Positions 44,657 to 56,690 of a stretch of 64,000 nucleotides of DNA are shown here, piece by piece. A program made the translations under genes and the position numbers. The DNA comes from Thiohalocapsa sp963704155. GTDB taxonomy: Bacteria; Pseudomonadota; Gammaproteobacteria; Chromatiales; Chromatiaceae. The stretch is from NCBI GenBank assembly GCA_963704155.1, contig CAVPHF010000001.1, forward strand, positions 93,340 to 157,339, written 5' to 3'. Within the stretch, counting starts at the first letter, position 1, and every line of letters begins with the position of its first letter. The notes under the pieces are model-generated. The model worked only from the letters and a program-made list of their open reading frames with translations, did no database searches and had not been told where the DNA came from.

Positions 44657-45901
44657 TCAGGTTTCCGCCTCGGCGGGCTTTGGCCGCGCGCCAATCGCCT
44701 TGGCAAGGCCTCGCGGCGCCTTGTCGGCGGTCGGTACGATCCAGTCGCGGTACACCAGTGGGCGCGGCACGGGCGGAATCTCGATACGCGGAATCTCGCG
44801 CATCATGAAAAAACCGACCAGCATGATCGGCGGTGCGTGGAAGATAAGCATGCGCAGAATTGAGTCGTCGTCCATTCTCAGAAACTGCACGGCCGGGGTC
44901 ACCGCGAGGATCAGCAGACCCACCAGCAACGGAATGCCGCGCTGAAAGCTGACTCGCCAGCGCGCACGCCGGAAGCGGTCGTGGAATTGCTGCGGCGGTT
45001 GCTGCAGCGTCCGAGCCAGGTGTTTGACCGTGCGCGCCAGCTTGTGCTCGATATCGGCGGTGCGCGCGGGCTCGCTGCCGGCGACGCGGATGCCGCCCCG
45101 CCAATAGCTGACGAACTCGCGCAGCGGCCGCCAGTCCCAGCCCAGCACGGCGATGAGATCCTCGGGAATCTTGAGCTTGGAGCCGGGATCGACGGTCAGC
45201 TTGACCTCGACCGCCGGGCCGCCCAGACGGTCGGCCTTCAGCGCCAGCGTCGCATCGGCAATACGTGCGGCCGCCTCGACGAAGATCGGCCGCGGCAGGC
45301 CGGCGCTGTCGTCCTCGTCGCTGGTCCCGGACTCCGCGGACTCCGCGGCGAGATCGGCCGAGGAGTCGCCTTCCTTGCGCAACGAGCGGACGCGATCCAC
45401 GAGTCCGTCGACGGCCTCACCCGCGGTGGCGGCGGCCTTGCTCGGCAAACCCGCGGCGGCAGGGACCGCGATGATGTAGCTGCGAGCCACCGGAATGCGA
45501 TCGTAAACGCGAAACTGCCGCTGCACAGGCAGCGCCTCCATCTGTTCCAGCAGCAGATCGAGGTCCTTGCCTTCGGTAACGACCGTCGACAGCAGGCCTG
45601 TTTGGTCCGCGACCTGACGCTCCAGCCGATAGCCTCGGCTGCTGGACGCGTCGAGCGTCAGGCGTGCTTGCAGATCGATCGGCAGGTCCTCGGTTGCCGC
45701 GTGCTCGAACGGCTTGAACGCCAACAGCCGCTCCTCGCGCCGACTGGCGGTCATGTCGGCGTGCAGCCCGCGCCGCGTGAAGGGCGCCATCAGGGTCAAA
45801 ATCTCGTGATGCGTCAGCGGCTTCGCGGTCTGCTTGTAGCCGTGATGGATGGGCTCCGGAAGCAGACGTGGCCGATCGTGCTTGATACGGATTCGGGTCA
45901 T
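44657..45901 (-). CDS. Unknown protein with C-terminal membrane segments
   Basis: 414 residues. A long soluble N-terminal part (about 1-315) with an acidic low-complexity patch (DSSADLAAESAESGTSDEDD) is followed by two membrane helices (GIPLLVGLLILAVTPAVQFL; ILRMLIFHAPPIMLVGFFMM) and a short tail. I do not recognise the family. It lies upstream of the MoxR gene on the same strand with a 152-bp gap and may be the client of the MoxR/VWA pair; this is inference from position. Confidence 0.7.
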   Translation of the reverse strand: MTRIRIKHDRPRLLPEPIHHGYKQTAKPLTHHEILTLMAPFTRRGLHADMTASRREERLLAFKPFEHAATEDLPIDLQARLTLDASSSRGYRLERQVADQTGLLSTVVTEGKDLDLLLEQMEALPVQRQFRVYDRIPVARSYIIAVPAAAGLPSKAAATAGEAVDGLVDRVRSLRKEGDSSADLAAESAESGTSDEDDSAGLPRPIFVEAAARIADATLALKADRLGGPAVEVKLTVDPGSKLKIPEDLIAVLGWDWRPLREFVSYWRGGIRVAGSEPARTADIEHKLARTVKHLARTLQQPPQQFHDRFRRARWRVSFQRGIPLLVGLLILAVTPAVQFLRMDDDSILRMLIFHAPPIMLVGFFMMREIPRIEIPPVPRPLVYRDWIVPTADKAPRGLAKAIGARPKPAEAET

Positions 45902-46151
45902 GGGCTTTCCGTCCTCTGCTCAGGGCGTCAAAGTCGGCGTCGGTGGCGAACTCGAAGGCATCAGCGCTCGACAAGGGGCGGGATGCGTCCTATCGTGCGC
46001 CGCGGCCAATCGGCTGCATCATGCGGCGGCGTGGCGTGCGACACTCCGCCGTATCGCCCTCGTGTCGCCATCAATGGGGCTCCGTTGATTAAGGCGCACA
46101 TTGTCCAGATTTTGACTAGCACTAACCGGACAGGACCCAAGCAAGCAATCG

Positions 46152-47498
46152 ATGTCTGAACGAATCGCGGTCATTGGAAGCGGTATCGCCGGCCTCGCCA
46201 GCGCCTGGCTGCTGGCTCAACGGTACGACGTCACCTTGATCGAGCGCAACGACTACATCGGTGGGCATACCCACACCATTGATGTGCCTGAGGCTGACCG
46301 CACGCTGCCGATCGACACCGGCTTTATCGTCTACAACGAGCCAAACTATCCGCTACTGACCCGCCTGTTCGATCGCCTCGGTGTCGCGACCCGCGACGGC
46401 GATATGTCATTCTCGGCGTCCATAGGACCAGGCCGCATCGAGTACTGCGGCGACAACCTCAGCACCGTCTTCGCGCAGCGGACCAACCTACTCAATCCGC
46501 GGTTCCTAAGGATGCTGGCCGACATGCTGCGCTTCAACCGACGCTGCCGGTCGCTGCTGGCTGGCCCCGGGTTCGACGGTCTGAGCATTGGCGAGTTCCT
46601 CGACCGTGAGCGGCTCGGACAGGGCTTCCGCACAGACTATCTGCTGCCGATGGCTGCCGCCATCTGGTCCTGTCCGACACGCACCATGATGTCCTTTCCG
46701 GCCGAGAGCCTTGCCCGCTTCTTCAGCAACCATGGACTGCTGAGCGTTATCCAGCGGCCACTGTGGCGGACCGTGGTCGGCGGCAGCCACAGCTACGTGA
46801 AGCGCATTCTCGGCGACCTGGGTCCGGACCGCGTGGTGATGGACGCCGCCGAGTACGTGAGTCGCCGCGCGGACGCCGTCGAGGTCAAGCTGCGCTCCGG
46901 CGCGAGTCTGAGCTTCGACAAGATCGTGCTCGCCTGTCACGCCGACCAGGCCCTGGCCCTGCTCGCACAGCCAAGCGCCGACGAGTCGGCGCTGCTCAGC
47001 CGTTTCCGCTATCAACCGAATCAGACCTATCTGCACACCGACCGCGCCCTGATGCCGCAGCGGCGGGCTGTCTGGGCCTCCTGGAATTACCTCGCTGCTG
47101 AACCGGCCGCCGGACCTGAGGACGACGCCCGTGCCGTTTCGGTCAGCTACTGGATGAACCGCTTACAAGGCCTCGACAGCGAGACTGACTATCTGGTGTC
47201 ATTGAACCCGTTGCAGCCGCCCGACCCGAAGCAGGTGATCGCCGAAATGACCTACGACCACCCGGTCTTCGACCAAGCCGCGATGGACGCGCAACAGCAG
47301 CTCCATCGATTGCAGGGCCGGGATCGTATCTGGTTTTGCGGCAGCTACTTCGGCTATGGCTTCCACGAGGACGCCCTGCGCGCGGCGGTGGACGCTGCAA
47401 CCCGCCTCGGCGCCGACACCGACTGGCTGACCGGCGCCGAGCGGAATAAGAGAGGCGCGGCGCCCGATGCGCTGCCGGCCCTGGACGCGGCCGTCTGA
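46152..47498 (+). CDS. FAD-dependent amine-oxidase-like oxidoreductase
   Basis: 448 residues with the dinucleotide-binding motif VIGSGIAGLASAWLL (7-21) and an NAD(P)-binding Rossmann/flavin amine oxidase fold; GYGFHEDALRAAV near the end is the FAD-binding C-terminal motif. It is the first gene of a three-gene unit with DUF1365 and a cyclopropane-fatty-acid synthase, an association seen in many proteobacteria where such enzymes modify unsaturated fatty acids. The next gene overlaps by one base. Confidence 0.9.
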   Translation: MSERIAVIGSGIAGLASAWLLAQRYDVTLIERNDYIGGHTHTIDVPEADRTLPIDTGFIVYNEPNYPLLTRLFDRLGVATRDGDMSFSASIGPGRIEYCGDNLSTVFAQRTNLLNPRFLRMLADMLRFNRRCRSLLAGPGFDGLSIGEFLDRERLGQGFRTDYLLPMAAAIWSCPTRTMMSFPAESLARFFSNHGLLSVIQRPLWRTVVGGSHSYVKRILGDLGPDRVVMDAAEYVSRRADAVEVKLRSGASLSFDKIVLACHADQALALLAQPSADESALLSRFRYQPNQTYLHTDRALMPQRRAVWASWNYLAAEPAAGPEDDARAVSVSYWMNRLQGLDSETDYLVSLNPLQPPDPKQVIAEMTYDHPVFDQAAMDAQQQLHRLQGRDRIWFCGSYFGYGFHEDALRAAVDAATRLGADTDWLTGAERNKRGAAPDALPALDAAV

Positions 47499-48292
47499 TG
47501 ACGCAGCAGCGAGCATCCGCCGATCACGCGCCTGGAGCGAGCCCGCATCGCATCTATTTCACCAAGGTCATGCACCGGCGGATGTTTCCGGTGCGCTACC
47601 ACTTCGACTATCGCGTCTTCAGCCTGCTGCTTGACATCGATGCGCTCGACCGGCTACCAAGTTTGATCGCGCCCGGCGGATTCCATTTCTTTCGCTTCCA
47701 GTCGAAGGACCATGGGCCGCGCGACGGCTCTGCGCTGCGGCCATGGGCCGAGCGGCTGCTGCGCGAGCGCGGGATCGAGCTGGATGGCGGCCGCATCCGT
47801 CTGTTTTGCTTTCCGCGCGTGCTCGGATACGGCTTCAATCCATTGAGCCTGTGGTATTGCGAACATCGCGACGGCACGCTGCGGGCGGTGATCGCCGAGG
47901 TCAGCAACACCTTTGGCGAGCACCACTGCTACCTGCTCGCCAACGCCGGACAGCCGATCGATTGGCCACTGCGCGACAGCGCCGACAAATGCTTCCACGT
48001 CTCACCGCTGATGGACTTGCAGGGCAGCTATCGCTTCCGCCTGTCGCGACCGGATACGCACATTGCCGTGCTCATCCGGCAATTCGACGCGCAGGGGCGG
48101 CTCAAGCTGGTGGCTACCCAGTCCGGCCGCGGCGAGCCGCTCACCAACGGTGCCCTTTGGCGCGCCTTCCGCAGCATGCCGCTGATGACCTTCAAGGTCA
48201 TGGCCGCAATCCATTGGCAGGCGCTCAAGATCTGGCTCGCCGGCGCACGCTATTTCCCGAAACCCGAGCCGCCCCACCAAGAGGTGACCTGA
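47498..48292 (+). CDS. DUF1365 domain-containing protein
   Basis: 264 residues of DUF1365. The family blocks IYFTKVMHRRMFPVRYHFDYR, FCFPRVLGYGFNPLSLWYCE and EVSNTFGEHHCYLL are complete. The function is not established, but the protein is consistently encoded with flavin oxidoreductases and Cfa-type methyltransferases in lipid modification operons. Both ends overlap the neighbouring genes by one base (TGATG), so the three are translationally coupled. Confidence 0.93.
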   Translation: MTQQRASADHAPGASPHRIYFTKVMHRRMFPVRYHFDYRVFSLLLDIDALDRLPSLIAPGGFHFFRFQSKDHGPRDGSALRPWAERLLRERGIELDGGRIRLFCFPRVLGYGFNPLSLWYCEHRDGTLRAVIAEVSNTFGEHHCYLLANAGQPIDWPLRDSADKCFHVSPLMDLQGSYRFRLSRPDTHIAVLIRQFDAQGRLKLVATQSGRGEPLTNGALWRAFRSMPLMTFKVMAAIHWQALKIWLAGARYFPKPEPPHQEVT

Positions 48293-49512
48293 TGGCAAGT
48301 GATAAGACCGCGGAAGCCGCGCTGTCCCGCACCAGACTGCCGGCGCTGCAGCCGGTCCGACATCTGTTCGACCGCCTCTACCGCGGGCACTTGCGTATCC
48401 GCATCGGCGAGCACGCGCACGAGATGCACGGCGCCGAAGCCGGGCCGAGTGGCGAGATACGCCTGCTCAAGCCGCTGAGCTTCGCTCGCCGTATTGCCAC
48501 CCGCGGCCACGTCGGGCTTGGCGAATCCTACATGGCCGGGGATTGGGACAGCCCAGACCCAACTGCCCTGCTGCACGCGCTGGCGACCAACCAGGCCGCC
48601 TTCAGCAGTCACTGGGAGGGCAGCAGGATGCACCGGCTGCTGTCGCCGTTGCGGCACCGCCGCCGCTCGAACACCAAGACCGGCAGCCGGCGGAATATCG
48701 CCCATCACTACGACGTCGGCAACGATTTCTACCGATTGTGGCTCGATCCGAGCATGACCTACTCGTCGGGCGTGCGCGAGCGTGACACCGACGGCCTGGA
48801 TCAGATGCAGCGGAACAAGTACCGACGTCTGTTAGACATGCTGGATGCCGAGCCAGGCCAGCACCTGTTGGAGATCGGTTGCGGCTGGGGTGCATTCGCC
48901 CGCCAGGCCGCAAGCGACGGACTGCGGCTCACCGGCCTGACCCTGTCCGAGGAACAGCTTGCCTGGGCACGCCAGGCGATCGCGGGTACGGCGCTGGAGT
49001 CCAGCATCGAGCTTCGGCTGCAGGACTACCGCGACGTCGAAGGCCAATTCGATCACATCGTCTCCATCGAAATGTTCGAGGCGGTCGGCGAGCGCTACTG
49101 GCCGACCTACATGCAGACCCTGCGCCGCTGCCTGCGTCCGGGCGGCAGGGCCGCGCTGCAGGTCATCACCATCGACGACGGTCTGTTCGACGACTACAAG
49201 TCGGACCCTGATTTCATCCAACACTACATCTTCCCGGGCGGCATGCTGCCGACGGTGGATCGTTTCGACAGCGCCGCGGCGGATGCCGGTTTCGAGGTGT
49301 CGCAACGGACCTTCCACGGGCTCGACTACGCCCACACGCTGGCGCTTTGGCGCGAGCGCTTCGACCAGCGCCTCGATGAGGTGCGCGCGCTCGGCTACGA
49401 CGATCGCTTCATCCGCATGTGGCGTTACTATCTCAGCTATTGCGAGGCCGGCTTCCTCGACGACCGCATCAACGTCATGCAGGTAGCGCTGACGCGGGGC
49501 GACGGCGGCTGA
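48292..49512 (+). CDS. cfa: Cyclopropane-fatty-acyl-phospholipid synthase family methyltransferase
   Basis: 406 residues. SAM-binding motif I is LLEIGCGWGAFA, preceded by NIAHHYDVGNDFYRLWLDPSMTYS in part, the typical substrate and bicarbonate-site region, and followed by SIEMFEAVGERYW. It transfers a methyl or methylene group from SAM to double bonds of phospholipid acyl chains. In this operon context it may instead belong to the methyl/furan-type fatty acid pathways. ATG at 48292 overlaps the DUF1365 stop by one base. Confidence 0.92.
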   Translation: MASDKTAEAALSRTRLPALQPVRHLFDRLYRGHLRIRIGEHAHEMHGAEAGPSGEIRLLKPLSFARRIATRGHVGLGESYMAGDWDSPDPTALLHALATNQAAFSSHWEGSRMHRLLSPLRHRRRSNTKTGSRRNIAHHYDVGNDFYRLWLDPSMTYSSGVRERDTDGLDQMQRNKYRRLLDMLDAEPGQHLLEIGCGWGAFARQAASDGLRLTGLTLSEEQLAWARQAIAGTALESSIELRLQDYRDVEGQFDHIVSIEMFEAVGERYWPTYMQTLRRCLRPGGRAALQVITIDDGLFDDYKSDPDFIQHYIFPGGMLPTVDRFDSAAADAGFEVSQRTFHGLDYAHTLALWRERFDQRLDEVRALGYDDRFIRMWRYYLSYCEAGFLDDRINVMQVALTRGDGG

Positions 49513-49559
49513 CCGCCGAGCGCACAATTGCTGCAAAGCTCGCGGGCTGTCTTGCCTGG

Positions 49560-50114
49560 CTAACTGCAATTGATGTCGGCCGCGCTGCTGACGCGGGTGC
49601 GGCCGGCTCCGCTGATGACAATCTTGCGTGGCTTCGCGACCTCAGGGCTTCGCGCGGCGTCGTCGCGCGCCCTATCGCGCGCATCGCAAAAGCTCAGGCT
49701 GCCGCCGGCAGCGGCGTTCAGTGAGCCGTCGTCGGTGAAGCTGTAGCGGCTAACGTTGGACTTGATCTTGATGCCGGCAACGCCGCGCTCGAACCGCAGC
49801 ACCTCGCCGCTCGTGACGTCGATCACCGCGTAACCCTGGGCCCAGCCCTTGGTGCCGCCAACGCAGCCGCCGTCCAGGTCACTCGCGTCCACCGCGCAGA
49901 CGACGACCTCGCTCGCGCGCACGATGGCCTCTGAGCGGGCAAAGCCAAGGTGCCCGAGCATGGCGTTGACCTCGGCGGTGCGGGTGTTGTGCGTCACCAG
50001 TTGCGTCAACCCGGGCACACCCAGCGTGAGCACGGCAAGCAGCACACCGAGGGCCACCATCAGCTCGATCAGCGTCACGCCCGACATTGATCCCTGGCCC
50101 CGCCCGTCGTCCAT
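49560..50114 (-). CDS. GspH/FimT-family type IV pseudopilin
   Basis: 184 residues. Short basic leader, then the class III prepilin motif GVTLIELMVALG with Glu at position +5 of the mature protein, and a hydrophobic N-terminal helix. The C-terminal part is the GspH/FimT beta domain with NVSRYSFTDDGSL and the closing disulfide cysteines (one near FCDARD, one at the terminal INC). It is a minor pilin for type IV pili or type II secretion; no other pilin gene is adjacent. Confidence 0.85.
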   Translation of the reverse strand: MDDGRGQGSMSGVTLIELMVALGVLLAVLTLGVPGLTQLVTHNTRTAEVNAMLGHLGFARSEAIVRASEVVVCAVDASDLDGGCVGGTKGWAQGYAVIDVTSGEVLRFERGVAGIKIKSNVSRYSFTDDGSLNAAAGGSLSFCDARDRARDDAARSPEVAKPRKIVISGAGRTRVSSAADINCS

Positions 50115-50165
50115 CGCACAGCCTCCAAACTGGCCACTGCCTCGGAAGCGCCGGCCACGCGCCGG

Positions 50166-51353
50166 TCAGGCAGCAACGCCAGCAATACGCTCCAGGGCCT
50201 GCTCCAGATTGTCTCGGCTGGTCGCAATCGAGATGCGCACGCAACCATCCAAACCGAACGCGGAGCCGGGCACGAGCGCAACGCCCGCGTGCTCGATCAG
50301 ATACTCGGCGAGTTCCAGATCGTTGCTGACGCCGTCGAGGCGCTCGATCAGCCCTTGCACCGTCGGGAAGACGTAGAAGGTGCCGTCGGTCGGCAGGCAA
50401 TCGACGCCTGGAATCCGATTCAAGGCCTCGACGACGAAATCGTGCCGCTCCTTGAACGCCGTCAGCATCTCGCCGATGCAGTCCTGCGGTCCGTCCAACG
50501 CCGCCTGAGCGGCCACCTGTGAGATCGACGTCGGGTTCGACGTGCTCTGCGACTGGATCTTCTTCATCGCCTTGATCACCTGCTCCGGCCCGCCGGCATA
50601 GCCGATTCGCCACCCGGTCATCGAGTAGGCCTTGGAGACGCCGTTCAGCACCAGCGTGCGCGGCGCCAGATCCGGACAGGCATTGACGATGTTGACGAAG
50701 GGCGTCGCGGTGTCCCAGCGGATGTGCTCGTACATATCATCGGTGGCGATCAGCGCGCTCGGGTACTCGCGCAGCACATCACCGAGGGCGGCGAGTTCGT
50801 CATGCGTATAGGCCATGCCGGTCGGGTTCGACGGGCTATTGATGACGACCAAGCGCGTACGCTCGGACATCGCCGACTCGAGCTGGTCGGCGGTGATTTT
50901 GAAGCGCCGATCAGCACCGGCATGCACCAGCACCGGCTCGGCGCCGGCCAAGAGCACCATGTCGGGATAGGACACCCAATAGGGTGCCGGAATCACCACC
51001 TCGTCGCCTGGATCGAGCACCGCCTGGGCGAGGTTGAAGAAGCTCTGCTTGCCGCCGCAGGAGACCAGGATCTGCTCCGGCCGGTAGTCGAGGCCATTGT
51101 CACGCTGATACTTGGCGATGATGGCCCGCTTGAGCTCCGGCGTGCCGTCGACCGCCGTGTACTTGGTGAAGCCGTCGCGAATGGCGCCGATCGCGGCCTC
51201 TTTGATGTGGTCCGGGGTGTCGAAATCCGGCTCGCCGGCGCCAAGTCCGATCACATCCTTGCCGGCGGCACGTAGTTCCTTGGCGCGGGCGGTGATGGCG
51301 AGGGTCGCCGAGGGCTTCACGGACTGGACGCGGGCGGAGAGCTTGATGGTCAT
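50166..51353 (-). CDS. Aspartate aminotransferase (class I, PLP-dependent)
   Basis: 395 residues of the I-gamma aspartate/prephenate aminotransferase group. The PLP lysine is in GVSKAYSMTGWRIGYAGG, with NSPSNPTGMAYT and the C-terminal Arg in CVRISIATS that binds the substrate carboxylate. It starts 170 bp from uvrB, which is divergent, so the promoters share this interval. The substrate range (Asp, aromatic, prephenate) cannot be fixed from sequence. Confidence 0.93.
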   Translation of the reverse strand: MTIKLSARVQSVKPSATLAITARAKELRAAGKDVIGLGAGEPDFDTPDHIKEAAIGAIRDGFTKYTAVDGTPELKRAIIAKYQRDNGLDYRPEQILVSCGGKQSFFNLAQAVLDPGDEVVIPAPYWVSYPDMVLLAGAEPVLVHAGADRRFKITADQLESAMSERTRLVVINSPSNPTGMAYTHDELAALGDVLREYPSALIATDDMYEHIRWDTATPFVNIVNACPDLAPRTLVLNGVSKAYSMTGWRIGYAGGPEQVIKAMKKIQSQSTSNPTSISQVAAQAALDGPQDCIGEMLTAFKERHDFVVEALNRIPGVDCLPTDGTFYVFPTVQGLIERLDGVSNDLELAEYLIEHAGVALVPGSAFGLDGCVRISIATSRDNLEQALERIAGVAA

Positions 51354-51523
51354 CGGTGTCGTCTGCTATGGGCCTGGTGGAGTTGGTGAGATTTAAACGA
51401 GAATCGCGTAACGAGGGTGGGCTCGCCGATCACTTGGCTTTTGCCGCGCGATGCCCGAATAATAGCCAATCCCCGCCGCCTGGGCATCCCGTTAACCCAT
51501 GTCGGCAAGCGGACCAGGAACCA

Positions 51524-53530
<2,007 letters not shown>

Positions 53531-53626
53531 GCCGTAGGAAACCGTAACCCTCGGAGACCGGCTCGGCCGCCTGCGTGGCCGACGACTCGAACTCACCCGC
53601 CCATTCGCCACCGGTTGCCCCGGCGC

Positions 53627-54490
53627 TCAGCGCAACAACAAAGTCGGTATCTTGGCCGAGCGCAGCAGATCGGAGGTCTTGCTGCCGAACAGCAGGCTGC
53701 GCAGCGGAGAGTGAGCGTAGGCGCCCATGATCAGGATGTCGATGTCCTGCTCTTGGGCGTAGCGGGCGATGATGCGCTCGGCGTCGCCGGGGATCATGGT
53801 AGCCGGGGCGTCGATGCCGGCGGCCTCCAGCGTGGTCTTGGCCCAGTCGAGCTGCTTGGCGGCGTCCTTACGCTCTTTGCCCGACATCAGCAGGTGCACC
53901 GGTAGGCCCTGAAAAAGCGGGCTGGTGGCGAGCATCTCGACGCCCTTGCGGGTGACGGCCTTGCCGTCGAAGGCGACCATGGCGCGCTTGGGCTCCTTGA
54001 AGCCCTCGGTAACGGCGAGGATAGGCCGATGCAGGGCGCGCACCATCTGCTCCACGTTGCGGCCCAAGTCCCGCTGCGTGGTCTCCGCCGACTCGCCACG
54101 TCGGCCGAGCACAAACAGCCGCACCCCTTCGGCCTGCTCGACCAGGGTTTGCTCCAGGGCGCCCCGGCGCTGGCGGATGTCCGGGGCCTCGATGCCGGCG
54201 GCGATGGCGCGCTCGCGCAGCCGGTTCAGGAATAACCGCCCCTGTTCACGGGCGCTACGGCTGCGGGCCTCGTCCTCCGCGGAGAGCTTGGTGAGCAGCG
54301 TCTCCTGGGCACCGATGCCGATAGCGCCGCTGTGGTCATTGCCGATGGCAACCTCGGGATGGCGGTCGAGGATGTGCAGGAACTCCAGCGGGGCGTCCAT
54401 CCGGCCCGCGGCCCAGGCGGCGTAATCGGCGACATAGTCGGCGAAATGGGATTGGTCGACGCAGGCGAGAACCCTGTTTTCGGTATTCAT
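53627..54490 (-). CDS. Tandem universal stress protein (two Usp domains)
   Basis: 287 residues consisting of two Usp domains. The first starts RVLACVDQSHFADYVADYAA, the second KRAMVAFDGKAVTRKGVEML. The second ends with the nucleotide-binding motif GAYAHSPLRSLLFGS. It is 30 bp downstream of the SulP transporter gene on the same strand, a frequent pairing in bacteria using SulP-type bicarbonate or sulfate transport. Confidence 0.92.
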   Translation of the reverse strand: MNTENRVLACVDQSHFADYVADYAAWAAGRMDAPLEFLHILDRHPEVAIGNDHSGAIGIGAQETLLTKLSAEDEARSRSAREQGRLFLNRLRERAIAAGIEAPDIRQRRGALEQTLVEQAEGVRLFVLGRRGESAETTQRDLGRNVEQMVRALHRPILAVTEGFKEPKRAMVAFDGKAVTRKGVEMLATSPLFQGLPVHLLMSGKERKDAAKQLDWAKTTLEAAGIDAPATMIPGDAERIIARYAQEQDIDILIMGAYAHSPLRSLLFGSKTSDLLRSAKIPTLLLR

Positions 54491-54520
54491 GGGTTGTCCG
54501 TTCTCATCGGTTGTCTCCCA

Positions 54521-55996
54521 TCAGTGATCCATCAGCCGCTCGACGGCGTCCGGCTTATCGTGCACCGCGAAGCGGTCGATCAGGGTCGCACTGGCCTCGT
54601 TAAGGCCGATGACCTCCACCTCGGTGCCCTCGCGGCGGAATTTCATTACGACCTTGTCAAGCGCCGTGACGGCGGTGATGTCCCAGAAATGGGCGCGGCT
54701 GACGTCGATGCGGACCTTCTCGATGACCTCTTTGAAATCGAAGGCGGCGACAAAGCGTTCGGCGGACGCGAAGAACACCTGGCCGATGATCTGGTAGGAG
54801 CGCATACGGCCCTCGTCCTCGGACTTGGAGCCGACGTACAGCACCTGCCCGACCTTGTGCGCAAAGAAGAACCCGGTCACCAGCACACCGGCCAATACAC
54901 CCTGGGCCAGGTCATGGGTGGCCACAACGACGATGACCGTGACGATCATCTCGGTGCTGAAGCTCTTGGGATTGCGGCGCAGGTTCCAGATCGAGGCCCA
55001 GTTGAAGGTGCCAATGGAGACCATGATCATTACCGCTACAAGCGCGGCCATGGGGATCATCGCCACCCAGTCGCCCAGGAACACGACCATGATCAGCAGG
55101 AAAATACCGGCCGATAGCGTCGACAGCCGACCGCGTCCGCCCGACTTCACGTTGATCACCGACTGGCCGATCATCGCGCAACCAGCCATGCCACCGACAC
55201 AGCCGGAGGCGATGTTGGCGAGGCCCTGGCCGACGCATTCGCGACGCTTGTTGCTGGGGGAGTCGGTCAGGTCGTCGACGATGGCCGCGGTCATCATCGA
55301 CTCCAGGAGGCCAACCATCGCCATGGTCGCCGAGAACGGCAGGATGATCTGCAGCGTCTCCAGGTTCAAGGGCACGTCCGGCAGCAAGAACACCGGCAGG
55401 CTGTCCGGCAGCTCGCCCATGTCGCCGACGGTGCGGATGTCGAACTCCAAGAAGATGACCGCGATGGTCAGCACGACGATGGTCACCAACGGCGACGGGA
55501 TCGCCTTGGTGAGGTACGGGAAGCCGTAGATGATCACCAGCCCGGCGGCCACGACGGCATAGACCTCCCAGCCCATGCCGACCAGTTCCGGCAGCTGTGC
55601 CATGAAGATCAGGATGGCCAGGGCGTTGACAAAGCCGGTGATCACCGAGCGCGACACGAAGCGCATCAGCACCGCCAGATTCAGCCAGCCGGCGACGATC
55701 TGCAGTACACCGGTCAGCAGGGTCGCGGCGAGCAGATACTGCAGGCCGTGCTCCTTTACCAGCACCACCATGAGCACCGCCATGGCGCCGGTGGCGGCCG
55801 ATATCATGCCCGGCCGTCCACCAGTGAAGGCAATCACCGTGGCGATGCAGAAGGACGCGTACAGGCCGACCTTTGGGTCGACACCGGCGATGATGGAGAA
55901 GGCGATGGCCTCCGGGATCAGCGCCAGCGCGACGGCTAGGCCGGCGAGCAGGTCATTGCGGACGTTGGACAGCCAGTCCTGTTGCAGGGAGTTCAT
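54521..55996 (-). CDS. SulP family inorganic anion transporter with STAS domain
   Basis: 491 residues. About 12 hydrophobic segments follow the family N-terminus DLLAGLAVALALIPEAIAFSI, with SAATGAMAVL and the GCVGGMAGCAMIGQS region. The C-terminal STAS domain begins about residue 385 and has RIDVSRAHFWDITAVTALDK. SulP members carry sulfate or bicarbonate; this short type is BicA/YchM-like. ATG at 55996 is chosen; upstream codons in frame lack family similarity. It is followed by the Usp gene. Confidence 0.9.
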   Translation of the reverse strand: MNSLQQDWLSNVRNDLLAGLAVALALIPEAIAFSIIAGVDPKVGLYASFCIATVIAFTGGRPGMISAATGAMAVLMVVLVKEHGLQYLLAATLLTGVLQIVAGWLNLAVLMRFVSRSVITGFVNALAILIFMAQLPELVGMGWEVYAVVAAGLVIIYGFPYLTKAIPSPLVTIVVLTIAVIFLEFDIRTVGDMGELPDSLPVFLLPDVPLNLETLQIILPFSATMAMVGLLESMMTAAIVDDLTDSPSNKRRECVGQGLANIASGCVGGMAGCAMIGQSVINVKSGGRGRLSTLSAGIFLLIMVVFLGDWVAMIPMAALVAVMIMVSIGTFNWASIWNLRRNPKSFSTEMIVTVIVVVATHDLAQGVLAGVLVTGFFFAHKVGQVLYVGSKSEDEGRMRSYQIIGQVFFASAERFVAAFDFKEVIEKVRIDVSRAHFWDITAVTALDKVVMKFRREGTEVEVIGLNEASATLIDRFAVHDKPDAVERLMDH

Positions 55997-56270
55997 GGGG
56001 GACGGGTTCCATTGGTGGATGCGGCGGGGCTGGGAGCAACGCGGCATTGTGAGCGCTGGTATCGAACTCGCGCCGCGCGCAGCCAAGGCGGCGCCGGCGC
56101 TGTGAGCCGGGAGTGTCGCCGTCGATGCTATCCCCCGGTGGGGCTGCGCCCATCTGAGCGGAGGCCGCGAGATTACCCAGTGCAGCCGATTGGGGCAAAC
56201 CGGGCCGCGCACCAGACGGGCGACACAGCGGCCTGCAGGCCCAAAGCACCACCACTATCGAATCAGCGCT

Positions 56271-56690
56271 TCAGCCGGGGCTGGTCGCGGGCTCTGCCAT
56301 GGCGGCATCGGGGTTGGACTCGGCGATCTCATCCGAGCGCAACCAGAGCGCCAGCAGTAGTGCCACCGAGAAGCCCAACACTGCCGCGACCACGACAGCC
56401 GGCCAGCCGAGCCAATTCCAGAACGGGCCGAGATAAAAGCCGCCGATGCTGGCGCCGACATAATAGAACACGAGGTACAGTGATGAGGCGCTGGCGCGGG
56501 CGCGGGTCGCATGTCGGCTTACCCAGCCGGCCGCTTGCGCATGGGCCAGGAAAAAGCCGAATGCATTCAGCAGCAGGCCCGCGACGATCGCCGCCAGGCT
56601 TGGGATCAGCGTCAGCAGCGTCCCCAGCATCAGCAGACCGATACCCATCACCATGGTCAGCGGCTGCGAGCCGCCGCACAGCAGTCGACC
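56271..56690 (-). pseudogene. C-terminal fragment of an MFS transporter (YnfM-like)
   Basis: About 140 residues, equal to the last four membrane helices of a major-facilitator permease (GIGLLMLGTLLTLIPSLAA, a central ASASSLYLVFYYVGASIGG motif, and two more). No start or first eight helices exist. The coding sequence runs back to about 56690 and there meets, head to head, the C-terminal half of an LysR regulator. Intact genomes often carry lysR and this permease divergently, so one deletion removed both 5' halves and the promoter. Confidence 0.85.
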